Assembly (NCBI RefSeq): GCF_019042215.1
Contig: NZ_JAHQCS010000064.1
Location: forward strand, 1 to 39,942
Length of the DNA: 39,942 nt
Source: Evansella tamaricis
GTDB taxonomy: Bacteria > Bacillota > Bacilli > Bacillales > Salisediminibacteriaceae
Direction: 5' to 3'
Shown piece by piece: positions 17,884-26,686 of this stretch. The notes under the pieces are model-generated. The model saw only the letters and a program-made list of their open reading frames with translations. It did not search any database and was not told the DNA's origin. The stretch's first letter is position 1, and each line of letters starts with the position of its first letter. The translations under genes were made by a program, and so were the position numbers.

Positions 17884-18813
17884 TTAAAACATGTGGACGA
17901 TGACCATCAAAACAAACATAACTGTTAAATAATTTAATGAATAAATAAACATTTTCGATGCCCATTTGATATCATCTTTATATTTATAGCTGGCTAAGCC
18001 TAAACCCAACCAACCAATCCCCAACAATAAAGCAACAACCGTGTATACTGTCCCAAAATGAGCTAATGTCAATGAAACCGGAATTAACGCTGCTACGTAC
18101 CAGACAATTTGACGTTTTGTAATAGCAAAACCGGCCACAACAGGTAACATTGGAATCCCCGCATTCCGATATTCCTCCACTCGTTTCATTGCAAGAGCCA
18201 GAAAATGGGGCGGTTGCCATATGAACATGATTAAAAACAGTGACCATGCAATCGGATGTAATCCTGGATCAATTGCCGCCCATCCAATTAAAGGTGGAAC
18301 CGCACCTGCAAAACTACCGACAATCGTATTTAGTGTGGTTGTACGTTTTGTCCACATCGTATAAAGAACTACATAGACTATCAATCCTAAAAGACCGATA
18401 ACTGCTGCCATAAACGTTGTCATTGCAAGCATAATTGTTCCAAGAATTGATGTGGTCAAACCATAGGTTAAAATTCGTCTTCCTGATAGCTCCCCACTTA
18501 CAGAAGGACGCTCCTTTGTTCGTTCCATTAACGGATCAATATCCCTATCAATATAATTATTTAAGGCACAACCACCTGCAATGATTAATGCCGAACCCAA
18601 TAAGGCTAAAAGTGAATTTAGAGGATCAGCAGTAAGAGTGGTCCCTGTATAATACGCAGCAAGAAAAAGTCCTGTAAACGTCGTAATAAGGTTAGACATG
18701 ATAATGCCAGTTTTAGAGACAGCTAAATAGGTCTTCCATGTTACATTTTTATCCACTACAGTATCTGTTTCTTCTAATATCTCACTTTCTGTTAATGTAC
18801 TAGTTCGATTCAA
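17884..18813 (-). CDS. ctaB: Protoheme IX farnesyltransferase, heme O synthase (CtaB)
   Basis: This 309-residue UbiA-type prenyltransferase adds farnesyl to heme B, giving heme O in the membrane. Metal-diphosphate motifs NNYIDRDID and WQPPHFLAL are present, as is MERTKERP. The best start is TTG at 18813 (protein begins [11 protein letters not shown], read as Met), because a GGGGGTG site lies six bases upstream and the N-terminus then resembles B. subtilis CtaB. The ATG at 18861 would add a stretch absent in relatives. It heads the operon and is divergent from ctaA, which makes heme A from its product. Confidence 0.95.
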   Translation of the reverse strand: MNRTSTLTESEILEETDTVVDKNVTWKTYLAVSKTGIIMSNLITTFTGLFLAAYYTGTTLTADPLNSLLALLGSALIIAGGCALNNYIDRDIDPLMERTKERPSVSGELSGRRILTYGLTTSILGTIMLAMTTFMAAVIGLLGLIVYVVLYTMWTKRTTTLNTIVGSFAGAVPPLIGWAAIDPGLHPIAWSLFLIMFIWQPPHFLALAMKRVEEYRNAGIPMLPVVAGFAITKRQIVWYVAALIPVSLTLAHFGTVYTVVALLLGIGWLGLGLASYKYKDDIKWASKMFIYSLNYLTVMFVLMVIVHMF

Positions 18814-19387
18814 TTGTTTCACCCCCCCAATAAATAAACGCATTACTTTACCCATAATCAAATCATGATTCCATTCATAAGTCTAATTATCTGCTTTTGA
18901 TCAATACATTCCAATCGTCCAACTTTATCCATTAAGTTTAAAGCTGTTTTAAACCTAATAATTTAGTTTAAATAATATCAAATAATCAAATTTTGAAAAT
19001 TATTCTTTAAAAATGAATCATTTGTGGTACGTTCACCATGCTATTGGCTTACCTACACATTATAAATGAAAAATCAGTGATTTTCATCACATTTTATCCA
19101 TTTCATATAAGTTCCATCTTTTTAACATAACCACTATTCCTATATTAATAATCTTTTCGAGAAAAATAAAGGGATTTCCCCATTTTTATAGTAAATAATT
19201 TTGAGGATTTGAATTAACTTACTATTCAATAAATAGGATTAAATTGAGTTTTTCACTTAAATGAATTAAAATGAAATGCGAAAGAATATCAAAAACATCT
19301 TAATATCTTTAGAGGATATTTTTCTTTTGAGTTGTTATTCTCCTAAATTATTTTTATACTTTTATATATAGAAAGTCGGTGAAATAA
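18814..19387. other. AT-rich divergent control region between ctaB and ctaA
   Basis: About 570 bases without a gene and very AT-rich. In B. subtilis the matching region carries ResD-controlled promoters for both directions, plus CcpA and Spo0A control of ctaB. I see a clear ctaA promoter (19332-19360) but no convincing cre match and no single best minus-strand promoter; TTGATT...TAAATT around 18959-18990 is one candidate. No repeat element has entered this gap. Confidence 0.55.
19332..19360 (+). promoter_or_regulatory. Sigma-A type promoter of ctaA
   Basis: TTGTTA (19332-19337), a 17-base spacer and TATACT (19355-19360). Transcription would start near 19367, leaving a leader of about 20 bases before the TTG start codon. 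Confidence 0.6.
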
Positions 19388-20296
19388 TTGAATAATATTT
19401 TTTTGAAAATATTCGGTGTTATTACTAGCATCGGAATGGTCGTTGTGCTGATTCAAGGAGTACTCGTAACGCAAACTGGTTCCGGGGATGCCTGTGGTGC
19501 AGAATGGCCACTATGTCTTGGACAAGTTTTCCCAGAATCCCCAACTATACAAACACTTATTGAGTATACCCACAGGGTTGTATCCGGGTTATTAGGGCTA
19601 ATGGTTATTACAATGGCAATTTGGAGTTGGAGAAAATTAAGTCACATCCATGAAACTAGATTTTTCGCTATTATTGCTATTCTTTTTATCGTTTTCCAAG
19701 GGCTACTAGGTGCTGCAGCAGTCGTGTGGGGACAGTCAGATGCTGTCATGGCATTACATTTCGGATTCTCCCTTATCTCTTTAACAAGTGTCGTCTTACT
19801 GACTGCTCTGGCATTTGAAAATGATATGCCTGATGTTGTAGTGCAGCCAACCATATCAAAGGGAATGGGGTATTACATTTATTTCGTTCTTTTTTATGTG
19901 TATTTCGTAGTCTATACAGGGGCTTATGTAAAACATACGGAATCCAGTGCTGCTTGTACCGGTTGGCCTCTCTGTAATGGACAATTAATTCCCCCTTTGA
20001 GAGATGGAATTGCAGTGCAATTTGGACATAGAGTTGCGGCCGCCATATTATTCTTTGTAATCCTATTTATGTTCATCCAATTACAGCGACGTTATAAAGA
20101 TCAAAAGCTCATTTACTACAGTGGATTAATCAGTTTCATTTTCGTTATTGTACAAGTAATCAGTGGTGCTATAGTGGTATTTACAGGTTTTTCCCTTGCA
20201 TCCAGTATGTTCCATGCCATCTTTGTCAGTCTGTTATTTACATCAGTAAGTTACGCAACACTATTAGCATACAGGTCAAAACTAAAATCCAAATAA
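19388..20296 (+). CDS. ctaA: Heme A synthase (CtaA)
   Basis: This 302-residue membrane enzyme has eight helices and oxidises the C8 methyl of heme O to give heme A for the caa3 oxidase. Two homologous four-helix halves are visible. Each has a Cys pair (GDACGAEWPLCLG and SAACTGWPLCNG) and conserved His ligands (EYTHRVVSG, ALHFGFS, QFGHRVAA, MFHAIF). The start is TTG at 19388, with GGTGA upstream and a good promoter. The final TAA is immediately the beginning of an R2 element, so the natural C-terminus may have been altered. Confidence 0.96.
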   Translation: MNNIFLKIFGVITSIGMVVVLIQGVLVTQTGSGDACGAEWPLCLGQVFPESPTIQTLIEYTHRVVSGLLGLMVITMAIWSWRKLSHIHETRFFAIIAILFIVFQGLLGAAAVVWGQSDAVMALHFGFSLISLTSVVLLTALAFENDMPDVVVQPTISKGMGYYIYFVLFYVYFVVYTGAYVKHTESSAACTGWPLCNGQLIPPLRDGIAVQFGHRVAAAILFFVILFMFIQLQRRYKDQKLIYYSGLISFIFVIVQVISGAIVVFTGFSLASSMFHAIFVSLLFTSVSYATLLAYRSKLKSK

Positions 20297-20448
20297 GAAA
20301 AGCGCAAGCGCCTTTGGTCACGAGCGTAGGGCAGTGGAGGAATGACAACTAGAAGTCCGCTCTTTGACTTCGGTTGTCACTTCCGAAGTGCCCCGTAGCG
20401 AGTAGGCGCTGGAGCTAGACAACTTGCCCGAAGGTGCCAATACTTATA
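20294..20448. repeat. Repeat R2, full copy
   Basis: The best-preserved R2 in the window: start AATAAGAAAAGCGCAAGCGC, GACAAC...GTTGTC stem, CACTTCCGAAGTG palindrome, GGAGCTAGACAA, then the TTGCCCGAAGGTGCC tail. The ctaA stop codon is formed by the element's own TAA. The tail ends about 20 bases before the ctaA/dps terminator. Confidence 0.93.
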
Positions 20449-20466
20449 AATTCTTATCTTTTAAAT

Positions 20467-20508
20467 AAGAGTGCTGCTAAGCAAATGAACTTAGCAGCAC
20501 TCTTTTTT
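20467..20508. terminator. Bidirectional terminator between ctaA and dps
   Basis: A perfect 15-bp stem, AAGAGTGCTGCTAAG with CTTAGCAGCACTCTT, has an eight-base loop. A T tract follows on the + strand; the minus side continues ATTTAAAAG. Confidence 0.93.
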
Positions 20509-20527
20509 GAAATTTTTCATTTTTCAA

Positions 20528-20974
20528 TTATTCCCCGAGAAAAGAACGGAGCATCCATGTATGTTTTTCCACTGACTGACGGACTGCAATGAGCATATCA
20601 GCGGTTGCTTCATCTCCCACTTCATCCTCTAATAAACCAATATCATTATTTAGTTCTTCACTTAACGTTTCGAAATCTTGGGCGAGTGTCTTTACCATCT
20701 CATCAGCGGATCGTTCCCCCGCCGCTTCTTTAATGGTTGCGATCTCCAAATATTCCTTCATCGTTGCTACAGGTTCCCCATTGATTGTCAGTAAACGCTC
20801 TGCTAATTCGTCAATGTGTCCGGCTGCCTCATTGTAAAGTTCCTCAAACTTTTCATGAAGCTTAAAGAAGTTAACTCCCTTTACATACCAATGGTAATTA
20901 TGGAGCTTTACGAACAATACATTCCAGTTTGCTACTTGTCTGTTTAGAATCTTTGCTGTTATTTCATGTGCCAT
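20528..20974 (-). CDS. dps: Dps-family ferritin-like stress protein
   Basis: This 148-residue DNA-protection protein forms dodecamers that oxidise and store iron and shield DNA. The inter-subunit ferroxidase ligands are visible in HNYHWYVKG and in HIDELAERLL. The length is typical (about 145-150). The ATG at 20974 is chosen with GGGAG upstream; an ATG at 20983 would shift too close to it. A sigma-B type promoter sits about 35 bases upstream, matching the general-stress control of dps in B. subtilis. No clear PerR box was seen. It is an insertion relative to the B. subtilis ctaA-pycA order. Confidence 0.95.
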   Translation of the reverse strand: MAHEITAKILNRQVANWNVLFVKLHNYHWYVKGVNFFKLHEKFEELYNEAAGHIDELAERLLTINGEPVATMKEYLEIATIKEAAGERSADEMVKTLAQDFETLSEELNNDIGLLEDEVGDEATADMLIAVRQSVEKHTWMLRSFLGE

Positions 20975-21009
20975 GCTGATCAACTCCCAAATTTTTAGTA
21001 CAATATTTA

Positions 21010-21036
21010 ATTCCCCGAAAAACTACAAATTTAAAC
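21010..21036 (-). promoter_or_regulatory. Sigma-B type promoter of dps
   Basis: On the minus strand GTTTAA (21031-21036), a 15-base spacer and GGGAAT (21010-21015) match the sigma-B consensus GTTTAA-N12/15-GGGWAW. The start would be near 21003, giving a leader of about 30 bases. Confidence 0.65.
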
Positions 21037-21104
21037 AACTTTTTCATTTTCTATTATAAAAAGAGAGGAAGAATTTCTCAACTCTCCTCCCAGAATGACA
21101 CGAA

Positions 21105-24100
21105 TTATTCAAATTCTACCAGTAAATCACCGGTTTGAATTGACTCTCCATTGGTAACATGTACCTGTTTGATTAGCCCATCTATCGAAGCTTGAACAGT
21201 TGTTTCCATCTTCATGGATTCTGTAATAATTAGATGGTCTCCTTTCTTCACTTTATCCCCTTTTTCCACTAACGTTTTTACAACGGTACCTGGCATTGTG
21301 GCTCCGATTTGTTTTAGATTTCCCTTATCTGCTTTCATTTTTTGTACCACTGTCGATTCTATATTTTCATCCCTTACTACCACTTCCCTAGGTTGGCCGT
21401 TCAATTCAAAATAAATCACTCTCGTTCCTTCCTTCTGTGGTTCACCAACTGACACAAGTTTTACAATTAAAGTTTTTCCCTGCTCGATTTCCACTTCTAT
21501 TTCTTCACCTAAACGTAGTCCATAGAAAAAGGTCAATGTATCTAACACTGAAATATCACCATATTGCCCTAAGAATTCTTCGTTATCGAGATAAACTTTA
21601 GGATATAGGGAATAGGATAATACATCATGGGATGTAACTTGGCGTCCTAATTTATGGTAAAGGGTTTCCCGAATTCCCTCAAAATTAACAGGTTTAAGCA
21701 TTTCCCCAGGGCGTTCGGTAATTGACTCTTTCCCCTTCAACACAATTTCCTGTAATTTCTCGGGAAATCCCTGATAAGGCTGCCCTAAATGTCCTTGAAA
21801 AAGCTCGATAACAGAATCTGGAAAATCCAGCTGGTCTCCCTTCTCATAAACAAGCTCTTCTGTTAGATCATTTTGAACCATAAATAACGCCATATCCCCC
21901 ACTACTTTGGAGGACGGTGTAACTTTAATTATGTCCCCAAACATTTTATTTACCTTTCCATACATCGCTTTCACTTCATCCCAACGATCTCCTAGTCCTA
22001 CTCCTTTAGCTTGTTGCTGGAGGTTACTGTACTGGCCACCAGGCATTTCATGGGAGTATATTTCAGAGTGGGGTGCAATCATACCACTTTCAAACGCTCC
22101 ATAGTATTTTCTTGTATCTTCCCAGAAACCATTTAACGATTCAAGCTGATCAATATTTAGTTGAGGTTGTCTCGGATGTCCACTTAATGCATGATACAAC
22201 GAGTTCATACTTGGTTGGCTTGTTAAACCGGACATGGCACTAATTGCTGTATCTACTATATCCACACCTGCATCAATTGCCCGGGCATAAGTAAATATCC
22301 CGTTACCGCTTGTATCGTGTGTATGTAAATGAATTGGAATGTTCACCGTATCTTTTAATGCCTGAATCAACTCAAACGCAGCTTGAGGTTTTAATAAACC
22401 AGCCATATCTTTAATTCCTAGAATATGAGCCCCTGCATCCTCCAAATCTTTCCCTAACTGTAAATAGTAATTTAAGTTATATTTTGACCTAAGAGGGTCC
22501 AGAATATCACCGGTATAACACATGCTAGCTTCTGCGATTTTTCCAGATTTCCGAACTGCCTCAATCGCAGGTACCATACCATTTATCCAATTTAAACTAT
22601 CAAAAATACGGAAAACGTCAATTCCCGCTTGTGCTGATTTTAAAACAAACTCATCAATTACATTATCGGGATAATTTTTATACCCAACCGCGTTTGAGGC
22701 CCTTAAGAGCATCTGAAATAAGACATTAGGGGCCTTTTCCCTAAGATGAATTAATCGCTTCCATGGATCTTCATGGAGAAACCTCATCGCTACATCGAAT
22801 GTTGCCCCTCCCCACATCTCGAGTGAGAAAAGATTCGGTAAAATTCTAGAAGTTGGTTCCGCAATTTGTTTTAAATCCGTTGTCCGGACCCTTGTGGCAA
22901 GTAGTGACTGATGGGCATCTCGAAAAGTCGTATCTGTTAGCAGCACTTCTTTTTGTTCTTTCACCCAATTTGCCAATCCTTCTGCCCCAAATTGATCAAG
23001 ACGCTGTTTTGTTCCTTCAGGTAATGGGTCAAGATAGTTTAATTTAGGAAACCTTCTTTCTTCAAAAACAGGTTTTTTCCTAATCCCCACTCCAGGATGA
23101 CCATTCACTGTTGTATGCCCTATATAGGAAAGCATTTTAGTTCCTCGGTCTTTTTGTTTTGGAAAAACTAAAAGTTCCGGAGTTTTATCAATAAATGATG
23201 TATTATATTCTCCTTTTAAGAATTTATCATGTTGAACAACATTTGTTAAAAATGCGATATTTGTCTTAATGCCGCGGATACGAAATTCTTTTAAATTACG
23301 TACCATCTTATGCGCTGCATTCTCAAATGAAAGTGCCCAAGTAGATACTTTAACTAATAAAGAATCATAGTGAGGAGATATGACTGCACCTTGAAACCCA
23401 TTACCTGCGTCGAGACGAACACCAAACCCGCCTCCAGAACGGTAAACCATAATCTTGCCCGTATCAGGCATAAATTGATTTTGAGGGTCTTCTGTTGTAA
23501 CCCTTGACTGTATGGCATAACCATGGGTATAAATCGCATCTTGTTTTGGGATGCCCACTTCGGCACTATGTAAATCCTTACCGTCAGCAATAAAAATTTG
23601 TGATTGGACGATATCAATTCCGGTAATCATCTCTGTAATCGTATGTTCCACTTGAACCCTAGGATTTACTTCTATAAAAAAGAATTCTTCCTTATCAGTA
23701 ACTAGAAATTCAACTGTCCCTGCATTTACATAGTTAATCTTCTCCATAAGTTGAAGAGCAGCATGACAAATTTTCTCCCTTGCCACTTCCGATAGTGAAA
23801 CACTTGGAGCAACTTCAACCACTTTTTGATGCCTTCGCTGTACAGAACAGTCCCTTTCATATAGATGGACTAAATTACCATGATGATCCCCCAATATTTG
23901 TACTTCAATATGCTTTGGATTTTCCACAAACCGTTCTACATAAACTTGATCGTTCCCAAAAGCAGCTTTTGCTTCTGATTTGGCCCTGTCGAATGATTCT
24001 CTTAAATCATCCATGGAACGAACAATTCTCATTCCCCTGCCGCCGCCACCAAGTGCTGCCTTAATGATTAAAGGAAAACCATGGTTTTTTGCAAATTCGT

Positions 24101-24542
24101 GAACTTCATCCAAAGAAGTTACAGGACCATCGGAACCTGGAATGACCGGAATTCCAGCTCCAATAGCTGTTTTTCTTGCTTCTACTTTATCCCCAAACAT
24201 ACGTAGGTGTTCTGTTTCAGGTCCTATAAAAATAATTCCTTCTTCTTGACACCGTTTTGCAAATTGAATATTTTCTGACAGAAAGCCATATCCAGGATGA
24301 ATGGCATCAACACCATTCCTTTTTGCAATCTGGATAATTCCCTCAATATCAAGATACGCGTCGATGGGCTTTTTACCTTCTCCCACAAGATATGCTTCAT
24401 CCGCTTTGTAGCGGTGATATGCACCTGTATCTTCTTTTGAGTAAATAGCTACCGTCCGTATTTTTAACTCTGTGCACGCTCGAAAGATCCTAATGGCAAT
24501 TTCACCACGGTTTGCAACTAAAACCTTCTTGATTTTCTCCAT
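21105..24542 (-). CDS. pyc: Pyruvate carboxylase (PycA)
   Basis: This 1145-residue biotin enzyme carboxylates pyruvate to oxaloacetate, the main anaplerotic step. The biotin carboxylase domain occupies about residues 1-450 (KVLVANRGEIAIRIFRA, glycine loop GGGGRGM, EVNPRVQVEH). The carboxyltransferase domain lies at about 525-800 (DTTFRDAHQSLLATR, LHTHDTSGNG), then the tetramerisation region and a C-terminal biotin carrier domain. The biotinylated Lys lies in ESMKMET, where most relatives have AMKM. The ATG at 24542 gives the usual N-terminus. A TTG at 24551 with AAGGAG upstream is an alternative. A weak hairpin ending in CTCTTTTT lies downstream (21059-21090). Confidence 0.97.
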   Translation of the reverse strand: MEKIKKVLVANRGEIAIRIFRACTELKIRTVAIYSKEDTGAYHRYKADEAYLVGEGKKPIDAYLDIEGIIQIAKRNGVDAIHPGYGFLSENIQFAKRCQEEGIIFIGPETEHLRMFGDKVEARKTAIGAGIPVIPGSDGPVTSLDEVHEFAKNHGFPLIIKAALGGGGRGMRIVRSMDDLRESFDRAKSEAKAAFGNDQVYVERFVENPKHIEVQILGDHHGNLVHLYERDCSVQRRHQKVVEVAPSVSLSEVAREKICHAALQLMEKINYVNAGTVEFLVTDKEEFFFIEVNPRVQVEHTITEMITGIDIVQSQIFIADGKDLHSAEVGIPKQDAIYTHGYAIQSRVTTEDPQNQFMPDTGKIMVYRSGGGFGVRLDAGNGFQGAVISPHYDSLLVKVSTWALSFENAAHKMVRNLKEFRIRGIKTNIAFLTNVVQHDKFLKGEYNTSFIDKTPELLVFPKQKDRGTKMLSYIGHTTVNGHPGVGIRKKPVFEERRFPKLNYLDPLPEGTKQRLDQFGAEGLANWVKEQKEVLLTDTTFRDAHQSLLATRVRTTDLKQIAEPTSRILPNLFSLEMWGGATFDVAMRFLHEDPWKRLIHLREKAPNVLFQMLLRASNAVGYKNYPDNVIDEFVLKSAQAGIDVFRIFDSLNWINGMVPAIEAVRKSGKIAEASMCYTGDILDPLRSKYNLNYYLQLGKDLEDAGAHILGIKDMAGLLKPQAAFELIQALKDTVNIPIHLHTHDTSGNGIFTYARAIDAGVDIVDTAISAMSGLTSQPSMNSLYHALSGHPRQPQLNIDQLESLNGFWEDTRKYYGAFESGMIAPHSEIYSHEMPGGQYSNLQQQAKGVGLGDRWDEVKAMYGKVNKMFGDIIKVTPSSKVVGDMALFMVQNDLTEELVYEKGDQLDFPDSVIELFQGHLGQPYQGFPEKLQEIVLKGKESITERPGEMLKPVNFEGIRETLYHKLGRQVTSHDVLSYSLYPKVYLDNEEFLGQYGDISVLDTLTFFYGLRLGEEIEVEIEQGKTLIVKLVSVGEPQKEGTRVIYFELNGQPREVVVRDENIESTVVQKMKADKGNLKQIGATMPGTVVKTLVEKGDKVKKGDHLIITESMKMETTVQASIDGLIKQVHVTNGESIQTGDLLVEFE

Positions 24543-24681
24543 TTGAATCAACCTGACCCACTCCTTCATTTCTATTTATCTCAGCGTTGTTCACTTTTGA
24601 GCAATAGATATTCCAATAAATACAATTCTATATTAATGAGATAACTTCCTTCCAATTCTGCCCTCAATATCAAAATATAAT

Positions 24682-24714
24682 AAAAAACCAATTGGAATTT
24701 ATCCAAATTGGTTT
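24682..24714 (-). terminator. Intrinsic terminator of ylaN
   Basis: AAACCAATT (24685-24693) and AATTGGTTT (24706-24714) form a perfect nine-bp stem. The minus strand continues with a six-base T tract, then ATTATA. Confidence 0.85.
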
Positions 24715-24729
24715 ATAAAGGTGACAATG

Positions 24730-25014
24730 TTATTTTTTTCCCATGCTCGCTTCATGTAAAGCTGATAATTGTCTCTCTAATTTCCCGAGCAATTCTTTTC
24801 CTTCTTCATCTGTAATAAGGTGTAAACGTTTAGCAAAATCAATCTCACGTGATAAACCGAACATTTGTGTATCTAAAACTTCCTCGTAAAGAGGGCATTG
24901 TGGCATAGTTAAATTCGCCATTTGCACTTCAATGAGTTTTAGGATTTTTTGAGCATCTTCTTTTAGAAGGGCATAAGCTTTTTCACTCTGTCCGGATAGG
25001 GTTTCTACTGACAA
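24730..25014 (-). CDS. ylaN: YlaN, Fur-associated iron-responsive protein
   Basis: This 94-residue cytosolic protein matches YlaN almost word for word in [18 protein letters not shown] and [10 protein letters not shown]. Recent work in B. subtilis and S. aureus shows that YlaN binds Fur and Fe(II) and relieves Fur repression when iron is short. The start is TTG at 25014, with GAGGAGGG six bases upstream; the length then equals B. subtilis (93). The frame continues upstream but without support. In B. subtilis ftsW follows ylaN; here only the ylaN terminator and the pycA leader lie in the gap. Confidence 0.95.
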   Translation of the reverse strand: MSVETLSGQSEKAYALLKEDAQKILKLIEVQMANLTMPQCPLYEEVLDTQMFGLSREIDFAKRLHLITDEEGKELLGKLERQLSALHEASMGKK

Positions 25015-25117
25015 CGGAATCCCTCCTCCTCTATGGATAGAAACTTTTCTCTTAACTTTTATATTATCTTCTATATTATAAAAATGCAATAGATGGTGTT
25101 TATTACATAACCTGATT

Positions 25118-26050
25118 TTAAAAAATACTCAGATCATATCTTTGTGATAATGCCTCTAAGAGTTTCATCCCGGCAATACTGTTTCCTTTATCATCAAGCG
25201 AAGGGCCATAGATTCCTATCCCCACTCCGTGAGGTACGGAGGCCATAATCCCTCCAGAAACTCCGCTTTTTGCTGGGATGCCAACTCGTATCGCAAATTC
25301 TCCAGATGCGTTATACATTCCACAGGTCACCATAAATGTCTTTAAGATTCTTGCAATATGTAATGGAATTACGGGTCTGTCAGAATCCGTATGTTTCCCT
25401 TCATTAGCAATTATATAACCGATCTTCGACAGATCTTTGCAGTTTATTTCAATAGCACATTGTTTTGTATACAATTCAAGTAATTCCTCCACATTATCCT
25501 TTAAAACTCCGTGCTGTTTCATAAAATAACATAACGATCGATTTAAATAAGCAGTATCATATTCTGATTTTGCCACTTCTTCATTATAAGTAATGGATGG
25601 ATTACCTGTTAACTCATGGACAAAACCGAGTAAACGTCCTAATCTTTCCTCTATCGATTCCCCTTTTATCATGGATGTAACTGCCAAAGCCCCCGCATTT
25701 ATCATTGGATTTAATGGCTTAGAAGGGGAATGGGTTTCTAATTTAATGATTGAATTGAATGGATCACCTGTAGGTTCTTTTCCAACACGTGAAAAAACTT
25801 CTTCTTCCCCGAAATCCATTAGTGCTAGTGCTAAAGATAAGACTTTTGATATACTTTGCAGTGTAAACATTTCTTCAATATTTCCTGCTGTGGAGCATGT
25901 TCCGTCGCTTTGATAAATTGCCACGGATAAGGTATCGGGATCCGCCCCACTTAAGGCTGGAATATAATCCGCCACCTTCCCTTCAGGTGTATACTTTTTT
26001 GCCTCTATTACCATATTATTCAGTACCTCTGGATATGCACATATCTTCAT
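25118..26050 (-). CDS. glsA: Glutaminase (GlsA family)
   Basis: This 310-residue cytosolic enzyme hydrolyses glutamine to glutamate and ammonia. It has the serine-dependent beta-lactamase-like glutaminase fold. The catalytic SxxK is in [14 protein letters not shown], and other conserved blocks are [12 protein letters not shown] and [12 protein letters not shown]. The length fits the family (about 305-330), and position matches ylaM (glsA2) of B. subtilis. The ATG has GGAGGCTTC upstream. Its start codon lies back-to-back with the ylaL leader, so the two genes are divergent. No STAS or ankyrin extension is present. Confidence 0.95.
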   Translation of the reverse strand: MKICAYPEVLNNMVIEAKKYTPEGKVADYIPALSGADPDTLSVAIYQSDGTCSTAGNIEEMFTLQSISKVLSLALALMDFGEEEVFSRVGKEPTGDPFNSIIKLETHSPSKPLNPMINAGALAVTSMIKGESIEERLGRLLGFVHELTGNPSITYNEEVAKSEYDTAYLNRSLCYFMKQHGVLKDNVEELLELYTKQCAIEINCKDLSKIGYIIANEGKHTDSDRPVIPLHIARILKTFMVTCGMYNASGEFAIRVGIPAKSGVSGGIMASVPHGVGIGIYGPSLDDKGNSIAGMKLLEALSQRYDLSIF

Positions 26051-26141
26051 GAAAAGAAGCCTCCTCTATAGTATAAGTTATCTCGTCCGTGACAAACATA
26101 TAAATCCATTTTATACTAGAAAACGAAAGGAGAGTTGTCCG

Positions 26142-26630
26142 TTGTCTATTACAATAACCGGTAACGTTAAACACACCATTACAATTGACCCAGGGGTTTG
26201 GATTTTTGATGAACGTAAAGTGGATTTAGATACATATTTTTCCCAAAAAACACAAAACTACCAAGATTCAGAAGGAGAAAAACTTGCAAAGGCATTCGAT
26301 CTCCATCGGAAAGAAGGGGCAAATGTCCTCTCATCAAACGGGAACAATATTACCGTAAGTAAAAAGGATTTAACTGAAAAGTCTTTTGGTATTCCTTTAT
26401 TTCCATTCTTAGAAAATGCATCACCAAATGAAGATGTGGAATACATTATTTTTAAACGGAGTAGCGGGGACGATTTTACCTGTCCTGTCCATTTAGCAAG
26501 GGAAGGAATTATTGGCTTTTCCAAAAAAGGAAAGCCGTTGAAAGAAGATGGTCCTCTCCATTTTTACTATAATGACGGATCCAATCAATCAGACCCCATA
26601 ACTGATATCATTAATATTGTAGTTTCTTAA
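26142..26630 (+). CDS. ylaL: YlaL-like conserved protein
   Basis: This 162-residue soluble protein matches YlaL of B. subtilis in position and length (161). It is sometimes annotated as a peptidyl-prolyl isomerase, but I see no motif to support that. Features are a beta-rich N-terminus (TITGNVKHTITIDPGVWIFD), then a charged helix, and the C-terminal block FKRSSGDDFTCPVHLAREG. The function is unknown. The start is TTG at 26142 with AAAGGAG upstream; the frame extends further 5' but would have no site and a poor N-terminus. It converges on phoH, sharing the terminator at 26642-26676. Confidence 0.82.
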   Translation: MSITITGNVKHTITIDPGVWIFDERKVDLDTYFSQKTQNYQDSEGEKLAKAFDLHRKEGANVLSSNGNNITVSKKDLTEKSFGIPLFPFLENASPNEDVEYIIFKRSSGDDFTCPVHLAREGIIGFSKKGKPLKEDGPLHFYYNDGSNQSDPITDIINIVVS

Positions 26631-26641
26631 AATAATATCAC

Positions 26642-26676
26642 AAAAAGGTTGTCTCAGTGAAAGAGACAACCTTTTT
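26642..26676. terminator. Bidirectional terminator between ylaL and phoH
   Basis: AAAAAGGTTGTCTC and GAGACAACCTTTTT form a perfect 14-bp stem with a seven-base loop, with A and T tracts on both strands. Confidence 0.96.
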
Positions 26677-26686
26677 AGTAGGTATA

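Noticed and set aside
18841-19330. Cre or other operator in the ctaA-ctaB gap
   Set aside because: The CG-containing candidates (near 19030) fail most positions of the cre consensus; the region is too AT-rich to trust weaker matches.
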